A stretch of 32,898 bases of DNA from an uncultured Clostridia bacterium (GTDB lineage: Bacteria; Bacillota; Clostridia; Oscillospirales; Ruminococcaceae): contig CANRFB010000026.1 of the NCBI GenBank assembly GCA_947629785.1, positions 1 to 32,898 on the forward strand. Reading direction: 5' to 3'. Position 1 is the first letter of the stretch. Every line of letters begins with the position of its first letter. Shown here piece by piece: positions 7,211-14,753 of the stretch. Position numbers and translations under genes: made by a program. The notes beneath the pieces are model-generated. The model searched no databases. It was not told where the DNA came from and was given only the letters and a program-made list of their open reading frames with translations.

Positions 7211-8239
7211 TCATTCTATAAGATTACTGATAGTGGAAAACAGCATATCCATATCAATAGGTTTAAGCATATAGCCGTGAGGTTTCAGTGCCATGACTTC
7301 CATGATTTTTTCCCTGTCGGAAATGCCTGTCAGGAAGCATACGGGAACTTTTCTTGCTTTTTCGTTTGCCTTTATTTTCTTGAAAACTGCCGCGCCTGTT
7401 TCCACGGGCATTTCATAGTCGAGGATAACGAGGTCCACCTTTTTTGTCTCGAGGAATTTTTCGACCATTATACCGTTTACCATGGTAGTGACGTCATACT
7501 TATCGGAAAGCGCGGTCTTGAGCATTTTCAGGACGGTGCGGTCATCGTCCACCACGAGAATATGTTTCTTGGGTTTTTCTTTTGCAAGCATTTCCGCCTG
7601 AATGGCTTCCACCTGTTTAAGGAGTTCGTCCTTATCCATGACGTCTGCGCTTTTCAGGGCATTAGCCTTGTCTCTTTCCTCCTCGGAAACAAGTTCGGGT
7701 CCTGCATCGGGCTGCTCGGTTGTTTCCTGCGCCTGACTTTCCGCGGTTTGTTCTTCGGGAACTTCGGCATTCACGGCGGAAACTTCTTCGGCGGAAGCTT
7801 CCGCGGCGGCTGCTTCAGCGGCTTTGAGTGCTTCTTCCTGTTCTTTCTTTTCCTCGAAGTAGCGGATGATTTTAAGGGCGAGGTTACCCGCGGAGATGGG
7901 ACGTTTTACCACCATATCCACTGTAAATCTTGCGGAATACTCGATTTTCGGAACGATAGCATCGTCACATATGACGATAACGGGGGCATCATGCAGCAGA
8001 CCTTTTTCCCGCAGGTCGTTTGTCTGGAAAAGGACCTTGCTGTTTTCCGTTTCCGCGAAGCAGACGTATGCGTCGGGGCGGAAAATTTCAAAATGGTTTA
8101 CTACGTCCTGTGGGCAATCGGAGGTACTGAGGCATTTGAAATAGCTTTCGGTATACTGTATAAAGTCGGCAACGAACGCGCCGTTCCTGCCGTTTATCAG
8201 TATTTTGTAACGTTCCTGTGTTTTTGCCTGATTATCCAT
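7211..8239 (-). CDS. Response regulator without output domain, with degenerate N-terminal receiver-like region
   Basis: A 342-residue protein. The C-terminal 120 residues are a complete receiver: HILVVDDDRTVLKM, phospho-acceptor in VILDYEMPVETG, FLTG, and the conserved Lys in YMLKPID. The first 130 residues resemble a receiver fold but lack the acidic pocket. The two are joined by an Ala/Glu/Gln-rich linker that is probably extended. No DNA-binding, GGDEF or other output domain follows, so it should work by protein contact or as a phosphorelay intermediate. The start is set to ATG 8239 because GGGAG lies 8-9 nt upstream; an earlier in-frame ATG at 8275 has no ribosome site. First gene of the operon with the PocR kinase. 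Confidence 0.88.
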   Translation of the reverse strand: MDNQAKTQERYKILINGRNGAFVADFIQYTESYFKCLSTSDCPQDVVNHFEIFRPDAYVCFAETENSKVLFQTNDLREKGLLHDAPVIVICDDAIVPKIEYSARFTVDMVVKRPISAGNLALKIIRYFEEKKEQEEALKAAEAAAAEASAEEVSAVNAEVPEEQTAESQAQETTEQPDAGPELVSEEERDKANALKSADVMDKDELLKQVEAIQAEMLAKEKPKKHILVVDDDRTVLKMLKTALSDKYDVTTMVNGIMVEKFLETKKVDLVILDYEMPVETGAAVFKKIKANEKARKVPVCFLTGISDREKIMEVMALKPHGYMLKPIDMDMLFSTISNLIE

Positions 8240-8265
8240 AAAGACACTCCCTTTCGCTTTTTTAG

Positions 8266-8308
8266 CAAGAAACAATTTCTTCCCATCAAGAAATTATTTT
8301 CTTCCCAT
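8266..8308. promoter_or_regulatory. Tandem operator-like repeats in the leader of the kinase operon
   Basis: Two direct copies of about 21-22 bp, CAAGAAACAATTTCTTCCCAT and CAAGAAATTATTTTCTTCCCA(T), lie head to tail between the promoter (8324-8352) and the response regulator start. Each contains an internal inverted repeat AAGAAA...TTTCTT. The arrangement suggests binding by a dimeric regulator, or RNA hairpins near the start of the transcript. The regulator is unknown. Confidence 0.5.
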
Positions 8309-8323
8309 AAATTATTTGAAATT

Positions 8324-8352
8324 ATTTTACCATACTTTCTTTAAAAAGTCAA
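8324..8352 (-). promoter_or_regulatory. Promoter of the response regulator / kinase / DUF362 operon
   Basis: Minus strand: -35 TTGACT (8352-8347), 17-bp spacer, -10 TAAAAT (8329-8324). The leader is about 80 nt and contains the paired repeats at 8266-8308. Confidence 0.75.
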
Positions 8353-8356
8353 TATT

Positions 8357-8380
8357 TTAAGAGTTAAGAGTTGAGAATAT
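8357..8380. repeat. Short heptamer remnant R3
   Basis: TTAAGAGTTAAGAGTTGAGA is a short piece of the heptamer arm found in the larger mosaic repeats. It lies just outside the left end of the 0.9-kb foldback element. Opposite the other end, at about 9299-9323, pieces of core B (complement of TTTTTGCAGATTTA) and of the CAGCCTGC module are present. The foldback may therefore have inserted into an older mosaic repeat. Confidence 0.6.
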
Positions 8381-8402
8381 TTCAATAAGTTAATAAATTA
8401 TG

Positions 8403-9302
8403 AATTTAGTTTTTTATTGATTGGATAGTAAAAACTTTATTAGTTATTCAACGTGCGAGAGGAAAGACCTATATAGCAAAAATTTTATTATTTATTCGAC
8501 GTGCGAGGGGAAAGACCTATATAGCAAAAATTTTATTATTTATTCGACGTACGAGGGACAAGACCCAAAAGGGAAGGGGGAAACCAGTGAAACGGGAGGA
8601 ACGCGGTGGCTTTCCCCCTTCCCTTTGTGGTCTTTTCCCTCGCGCTCCCTTTTTCCTCTATCCTAACCCCCTTCGCCCAAGCTCGTAAGGATTTTAAGTA
8701 TAATAAAAGTATCATAAAATAGTGCTACGATTTACGAACTTTGCATTATGATTTTGAACTTTATTCTATAGAACGAACTATTTAAGATTTGTGCGTAACG
8801 CGCGTAAGACTTCGTAAAGTACGCTAAACGTCTAAATTCAAAGAGTCTCAACGAAATAACACATTGAACTAAAATCGTAAGCGTACTTTACGAACCCAGT
8901 TGCGATGGTTCAACTTTACTTTTCAGAATGGACTATTCAAGTATTGTTCAGATAAGCTTGCAAAGTACTGTGAAGTTAAGCAAAAAATATATGCCAGTTT
9001 CTTTGAGTTAAGTCCTTTCCAGCTTGGGCGAAAGGGGAAAAGATTAAGGAGAGGGGGATGCCCGAAAACCAACGCAAAGCGTTGGTTGGGAGAACCTAAA
9101 AGGGAAGAAACAACCGCGAAGCGGTTTGTTTTGGAGACACACCGCGTCCCTATCAAGTTGCTGGTTTGCCCCGTTCCTTTTTGGTTCTCCCCCTCGTTCA
9201 TCGAATAACTAATAAATTTATTTCTATATAGGTCATTTCCCTCGCACATCGAATAACTAATAAAGTTTTCGCTATATAATCAAATTTCAATAAAACTAAA
9301 TC
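8403..9302. repeat. Large imperfect palindrome (foldback element), about 0.9 kb, no convincing gene
   Basis: The left arm (8403 to about 8700) is matched in inverted order by the right arm (about 9010-9302). Left CTTTATTAGTTATTCAACG pairs with right CGAATAACTAATAAAG; left AAACCAG and ACGCGGTG pair with right CTGGTTT and CACCGCGT; left CTTCGCCCAAGCT pairs with right AGCTTGGGCGAA. The 300-bp centre is also partly self-complementary: CTTCGTAAAGTACGCT (8810-8825) pairs with GCGTACTTTACGAA (8881-8894). The outer left arm holds three 48-bp tandem units and the outer right arm two. The right arm also has two small extra hairpins (9067-9087 and 9112-9126). No transposase or clear target duplication was found. 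It may be a MITE-like element or encode a long hairpin RNA. Confidence 0.8.
8426..8560. repeat. 48-bp tandem repeat, three copies (third partial)
   Basis: Units start at 8426, 8474 and 8522 with TAG(C/T)AAAAA(T/C)TTTATTA and contain TTATTCGACGTGCGAGGG and AAGACCTATA. Copies 2 and 3 are nearly identical; copy 1 is diverged. Two inverted copies occupy about 9180-9276. The unit length is a multiple of three, so a repeated 16-residue peptide frame stays open across it. There is no ribosome site and the frame also runs on the other arm, so it is not called as a gene. Confidence 0.85.
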
Positions 9303-9321
9303 TGCAAAAAAATTCAGCCTG

Positions 9322-10566
9322 CTAATCAATTTTCAGGTATTTTTCATTGATGTTGCGTTCAAGAACTTCAAAAATATAGTCGTAGCCAAAGACGCACATG
9401 TTCCGTACACCGTGGGAATCCGCCATCTCGCGGGTGTACTCGGATAATGGGTAAAGCCTGATGTTCCTGTAATTCCCCTCGTAATGGGTTATTACGGGAA
9501 TAAGTTCAATGTTGCGGATAATTGGGCTTTTATCATCGTCTGGCGCGTTTTCGGTGCAGACGGTAACGTCAAATTGCAGAACGCCGCCGATAAGATTCTG
9601 TCCCACGCTCTGGGCGGAAATGAAATTCCCTAACGAGTAGGCGCAAAGGGTCACGGAACCGTCCTCCCGCTCGATTTCTTCTATATCGCGGAGAACGTGT
9701 GGGTGATTTCCTATAATAATATCCGCTCCCGCGTCGGAAAGGGTCTTTGCCACCGTCCGCTGATAATCGCTTATTATGTCGGAATTTTCCACTCCCCAGT
9801 GAAGCGCGACCACGCAGACGTCGGAAATCTCTTTCGCCTGCTTTATCTGCTCACACATCAGGTCAACATCTTCGGTGCGCCCGATAACAAGCGGCGAATC
9901 CGCAGGCAGGGAAAGCCCGTTCAGGGACTCCGTATAGGACAGGAACGAGAACACTATGCCTTTTTCTTCCAAGGTGCGGATATGACTTTCGTCCTCGGAA
10001 TCGCGGTATGCGCCGCAGACTACCGCTTCGGGACGGCTTTCCCAGTAGTCCAGACAGGCGGAAAGCCCCTCAGTTCCCTTGTCGAGAGTGTGGTTGTTCG
10101 CTATGGTGAAAACGTCAAAACCTATTTCAAGCATATAATCCCCCAGTTCCGTGGGACTGTTGAACATGGGGTATGTCGAGGGCGGGAAAATATCGTTGCA
10201 GATAAGCGTTTCCTGATTTATAACTGCAATATCCGCAGGCTGTATCAGGTCGATAACATTTTCATAAGCGTAGGAAAAATCATATCCCTCGCCGCCTGCC
10301 CGCGTATTCGCCTGATCATATATGCTGGAATGTATAAGATTATCCCCCGTGACCGCGAAGCTCACCGTTTTGTAAACGGGTTCGGGTTCGGTGGTAACTG
10401 TGGTAGTCTCGGACGCTGCGGGAACAGTTGTTTCCGGAACCGACAGGGCGGTTATCTGCGTTTCCGCCGATACGGGAACGGCGTCCTCCACATTTTTACA
10501 GCCTGAAAAAACAGGCATTAACGCAATACAAGCAATAACTGCAATAAATTTTGGGAATAATTTCAT
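9322..10566 (-). CDS. CapA-family (PGA_cap) lipoprotein, predicted metallophosphatase fold
   Basis: A 414-residue protein. The N-terminus is a lipoprotein signal with PVFSGC (Cys23), followed by a Thr/Glu-rich linker, so it should be anchored on the outer face of the membrane. The remainder matches the bacterial CapA/poly-gamma-glutamate-capsule family: FAVTGDNLIH, AVINQETLI, FTIANNHTLDKGTEGL, ALHWGVE, IIGNHPHVLRDIE and AYSLGNFISAQ, the Asp/Asn/His positions of a calcineurin-like metal site. No capBCE partners are nearby, so capsule synthesis cannot be assumed; these solitary proteins are often of unknown substrate. AGAGGGG precedes ATG 10566 by 8 nt. Transcribed divergently from pncA, each with its own promoter. 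Confidence 0.88.
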   Translation of the reverse strand: MKLFPKFIAVIACIALMPVFSGCKNVEDAVPVSAETQITALSVPETTVPAASETTTVTTEPEPVYKTVSFAVTGDNLIHSSIYDQANTRAGGEGYDFSYAYENVIDLIQPADIAVINQETLICNDIFPPSTYPMFNSPTELGDYMLEIGFDVFTIANNHTLDKGTEGLSACLDYWESRPEAVVCGAYRDSEDESHIRTLEEKGIVFSFLSYTESLNGLSLPADSPLVIGRTEDVDLMCEQIKQAKEISDVCVVALHWGVENSDIISDYQRTVAKTLSDAGADIIIGNHPHVLRDIEEIEREDGSVTLCAYSLGNFISAQSVGQNLIGGVLQFDVTVCTENAPDDDKSPIIRNIELIPVITHYEGNYRNIRLYPLSEYTREMADSHGVRNMCVFGYDYIFEVLERNINEKYLKID

Positions 10567-10618
10567 AATAGACCCCTCTTAAAGTTACAGAATGACGGTA
10601 GTTTCCCCCGACAGATAA

Positions 10619-10647
10619 ATTATAAAACATTTTTCGGGAAATTTCAA
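10619..10647 (-). promoter_or_regulatory. Promoter of the CapA-like gene
   Basis: Minus strand: -35 TTGAAA (10647-10642), 17-bp spacer, -10 TATAAT (10624-10619). It is back-to-back with the pncA promoter, with about 20 bp between the -35 boxes. Confidence 0.75.
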
Positions 10648-10665
10648 TGATTTTGCGGAAATCTC

Positions 10666-10694
10666 TTGAAATAAATCGCCCAATGTATTATAAT
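10666..10694 (+). promoter_or_regulatory. Promoter of the pncA-pncB operon
   Basis: -35 TTGAAA (10666-10671), 17-bp spacer, -10 TATAAT (10689-10694), followed by a short leader with AAAGGA before ATG 10727. Confidence 0.8.
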
Positions 10695-10726
10695 GTAATC
10701 ATCAAATCAGAAAGGAATGGTCTGCA

Positions 10727-11401
10727 ATGAGAAAAATCAGAACCTATGAAAACTGCTTCAACACCGTCCGCTGTCTTGCGGAAGAACTATCCTCCGCGGC
10801 GGCTATGGACATTTCCGGATTTGACCCCAAAAAGACCGAGCTTGTCATTGTGGACGTTGTGAACGGCTTCGTTCGTCAGGGCGCAATGGCTTCGCCGCTT
10901 GTTGAGGACATTATCCCGCCTGTCGTTTCGCTTATGGAGAAATGCTCCGCGCGGGGAATTCCCGTTACCGCCTTTGCCGACTGCCACGCCGCCGACTGTG
11001 CGGAATTTGCCTCGTTCCCGCCCCACTGTATCGAAAATACCCCCGAATCCGAGATAGTTGACGAAATTAAAAACAAAGGCGGGTATCTGCTGATAAAGAA
11101 AAATTCCACCAACGGCTTCCACGAGGAAAGTTTCAAAAAACATCTTCTCGAGTCGGGAAAGGACACATTCATTGTGACGGGCGACTGCACGGACATCTGC
11201 GTGCTGCAATTCTGCCTGTCGCTGAAAACGTTCTTCACCCAACAGAATAAACAGTGCAGCATTGTAATTCCCATCGACTGCGCCGAAACTTACGACGCGC
11301 CTGCCCATGACGCGGACTTTATGAATATCGCCGCATATAAAATTATGAAAGACAGCGGCATAAAATTCGTTTCCAATATAACAGGGGGTGTTTCGGAATG
11401 A
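10727..11401 (+). CDS. pncA: Nicotinamidase (isochorismatase-family cysteine hydrolase)
   Basis: A 224-residue enzyme predicted to hydrolyse nicotinamide to nicotinate. The family triad is visible: Asp43 in LVIVDVVNGF, Lys125 in LIKKNSTNGF and Cys158 in VTGDCTDICVLQF. Metal ligands typical of nicotinamidases are also present (FADCHAAD with Asp85 and His87; FPPHC with His100), which favours PncA over other isochorismatase-like hydrolases. The gene overlaps the next one by ATGA (11398-11401), and that gene encodes the enzyme using nicotinate, so the pair forms the nicotinamide branch of NAD salvage. It is slightly longer at the N-terminus than many PncA proteins. High confidence. Confidence 0.9.
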   Translation: MRKIRTYENCFNTVRCLAEELSSAAAMDISGFDPKKTELVIVDVVNGFVRQGAMASPLVEDIIPPVVSLMEKCSARGIPVTAFADCHAADCAEFASFPPHCIENTPESEIVDEIKNKGGYLLIKKNSTNGFHEESFKKHLLESGKDTFIVTGDCTDICVLQFCLSLKTFFTQQNKQCSIVIPIDCAETYDAPAHDADFMNIAAYKIMKDSGIKFVSNITGGVSE

Positions 11402-12840
11402 AAAACGCGGAAAGGAATCTCACGCTCCTGACGGATTTTTACGAACTTACCATGGCTAACGGTTATTTTGAAAACGGAATGGGCGATATAATCTCCTACT
11501 TTGATATGTTTTTCAGGAACGTTCCAGACGGCGGCGGATTTGCCATAATGTGCGGTCTGGAGCAGCTTATAGACTATATGGAAAACCTCAGTTTTGACAA
11601 GGAAGATATAGAATTCCTGCGGAGCAAGGGTATTTTCAGCGAGGGATTCCTCGAATACCTGCGGAATTTCAGATTCTCCTGCGACGTGTGGGCTGTTCCA
11701 GAGGGAACACCTATATTCCCCGGCGAACCCATTGTTACCGTCCGCGGTCCTGCAATTCAGGCGCAGTTCGTGGAAACCATGGTGCTTATCTGCATAAACC
11801 ATCAGAGCCTTATCGCCACAAAGGCAAACCGCATTGTCCGAGCCGCCGAGGGCAGACCCGTTATGGAATTCGGTTCACGCCGCGCGCAGGGCTGTGACGG
11901 CGCTATCTACGGCGCAAGAGCGGCATATATTGCGGGCTGCTGCGGAACTGCCTGCACGGTTTCCGACCGTGACGACGGCATTCCCGCGCTGGGAACTATG
12001 GCACATTCGTGGATACAGATGTTTGACAGCGAGCTTGAAGCATTCCGAGCCTATGCAAAATGCTATCCCAAAGGCACGACTCTGCTTGTGGACACCTACA
12101 ACGTTTTAAAATCGGGACTTCCCAACGCAATAACCGTTTTCAAGGAAATGCGGGAGCGGGGCGAAACTCCTGCGGGAATACGCATTGACAGCGGCGACAT
12201 AACCTATCTTTCCAAACGCGCCCGCCAGATGCTTGACGATGAGGGCTTCCCCGATGTCAAAATAGTTGCTTCCAACTCACTGGACGAATATATTATAAGG
12301 GATATTCTCGTTCAGGGCGCGGAAATAGACAGCTTCGGCGTCGGCGAAAGAATGATAACTTCCCGCTCCGAACCTGTTTTCGGCGGCGTATACAAGTTAG
12401 CGGCAATTGAAAAGAACGGCGAGATAGTTCCGAAAATAAAGCTTTCGGAAAATACTTCCAAGATAACCAATCCCGATTTTAAGGAAGTATGGCGGCTGTT
12501 TGACACTTCCACGGGAAAGGCGATAGCGGACGTTCTCACCTGCCGCGGTGAAATTATTGACGACACCAGACCCTATGAAATATTCGACCCCGAATACACC
12601 TACAAGCGCAAGACTCTGGAACATTTCAGCGCGGTGCGGCTTATGGAACAGATTTTTGACGAGGGAAGATGCGTTTATGAACGCCCCTCCGTTGACGACA
12701 TACGCGAATACTGTTCCGCGCAGCTTGACACCATCTGGGACGAGGTAAAGCGTTTTGAAAATCCCCACAAATACTATGTAGACCTTTCCCAACAGTTATG
12801 GGACAAGAAAAACGAGCTTCTCCGCCGCGAATACAGATAA
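11398..12840 (+). CDS. pncB: Nicotinate phosphoribosyltransferase
   Basis: A 480-residue enzyme that joins nicotinate and PRPP to nicotinate mononucleotide with ATP, the step committing nicotinate to NAD. Family signatures: LLTDFYELTMANGYF at the N-terminus, EFGSRRAQGCDGAIYGARAAYIAGC, the conserved His region MAHSWIQMF, RIDSGDITYLSKRARQ, and FGVGERMITSRSEPVFGGVYKL. Length is normal. Its ATG overlaps the pncA stop, indicating translational coupling; no separate promoter is seen. A strong two-way hairpin terminator lies between it and convergent purA. Confidence 0.96.
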   Translation: MKNAERNLTLLTDFYELTMANGYFENGMGDIISYFDMFFRNVPDGGGFAIMCGLEQLIDYMENLSFDKEDIEFLRSKGIFSEGFLEYLRNFRFSCDVWAVPEGTPIFPGEPIVTVRGPAIQAQFVETMVLICINHQSLIATKANRIVRAAEGRPVMEFGSRRAQGCDGAIYGARAAYIAGCCGTACTVSDRDDGIPALGTMAHSWIQMFDSELEAFRAYAKCYPKGTTLLVDTYNVLKSGLPNAITVFKEMRERGETPAGIRIDSGDITYLSKRARQMLDDEGFPDVKIVASNSLDEYIIRDILVQGAEIDSFGVGERMITSRSEPVFGGVYKLAAIEKNGEIVPKIKLSENTSKITNPDFKEVWRLFDTSTGKAIADVLTCRGEIIDDTRPYEIFDPEYTYKRKTLEHFSAVRLMEQIFDEGRCVYERPSVDDIREYCSAQLDTIWDEVKRFENPHKYYVDLSQQLWDKKNELLRREYR

Positions 12841-12844
12841 TAAT

Positions 12845-12878
12845 ACCGCCGATACGGAATTATTTCCATATCGGCGGT
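12845..12878. terminator. Bidirectional terminator between pncB and purA
   Basis: A perfect 10-bp stem ACCGCCGATA / TATCGGCGGT, extended by GGA/TCC after one mismatch, with AT-rich sequence on both sides. It sits in the 42-bp gap between two convergent genes and can end both transcripts. Confidence 0.85.
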
Positions 12879-12882
12879 CAAT

Positions 12883-14160
<1,278 letters not shown>

Positions 14161-14205
14161 TCAATAGCTCCTTTCCGATCTTTTGCCGTTCACGGCACCT
14201 TTAAT

Positions 14206-14234
14206 ATTATATCAGAAAAAAATATGTATGTCAA
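14206..14234 (-). promoter_or_regulatory. purA: Consensus promoter of purA
   Basis: Minus strand: perfect -35 TTGACA (14234-14229), 17-bp spacer, perfect -10 TATAAT (14211-14206). The leader is about 45 nt; no riboswitch-like fold is apparent in it. Confidence 0.85.
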
Positions 14235-14324
14235 CTTTTTTTGTATGAATTAAAGTTTGTAATTTGAAATTTCTGTCTGCGCTCAGGAGTTAAAGAACAG
14301 AATTTATAACTTGCGGTTCAGAAC

Positions 14325-14365
14325 GGGAAAAGTCCTTTAACGCAGGATTTCAAAGGACTTCTCCC
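14325..14365. terminator. Orphan hairpin in the spacer between purA and the acidic protein gene
   Basis: A 14-bp stem with one mismatch, GGGAAAAGTCCTTT / AAAGGACTTCTCCC, with a 13-nt loop, followed on the plus strand by ATAATTTTTA. It looks like an intrinsic terminator, but no gene ends upstream of it on the plus strand, and on the minus strand it lies upstream of the purA promoter. It could terminate a short non-coding RNA starting near 14240, or be an insulator. No clear promoter for such an RNA was found. Confidence 0.6.
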
Positions 14366-14740
14366 ATAATTTTTACCGCCGCAAAGGCATTGTAAACCAA
14401 ATTAACAAATATATAGCAATTATTCTATAGTTATTAGCAATTAATACGCAAATATTTAATATTATCATTATTAAACATCTTTAACATTTAAGGCGGAATT
14501 CTGCAATTTATTAATGCAAATATAGAAATATTACATATTAATTTAATAAATAATAACGTAAAATAGTCATTCCAAACATATTAGTTATTGAATTAGCAAG
14601 TAATACATAAATTTTCAATGCAAAGTTAATAAACGCTCGTTAATAAAAAAGACATAATATAAACACCAAATATAAATTGATTTATCGGGAAAATAATAGT
14701 AAAATGTATTATAATAAGGTATCTGAATTTGTACGGAAAG
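14366..14740. other. Strongly AT-rich spacer upstream of the acidic protein gene
   Basis: About 375 bases with few G or C and no gene. Short repeats such as TTAGCAATTAATACGCAAA (near 14435) and TTAGCAAGTAATACATAAA (near 14594) occur. A -10-like TATAAT is at 14710-14715 without a good -35, and GGAAAGGAGG (14735-14744) is the ribosome site of the next gene. The composition contrasts with the neighbouring coding regions. Confidence 0.6.
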
Positions 14741-14753
14741 GAGGCTGCGGGTT

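Noticed and set aside
7277-8344. A 355-codon antisense frame over the response regulator
   Set aside because: The Phe/Gly/Cys-rich product has no known motifs and crosses the promoter and start of the real gene.
8421-8666. An 81-residue repeated-peptide frame as a gene
   Set aside because: It has no ribosome site, is made of the 48-bp tandem repeat, and ends in GC-rich hairpin sequence. Kept only as a finding.
8923-9249. A 108-residue minus-strand frame in the foldback right arm
   Set aside because: It is the mirror of the left-arm frame, without an SD or a known family.
8403-9302. CRISPR array
   Set aside because: The 48-bp units are contiguous with no spacers, and no cas genes are present.
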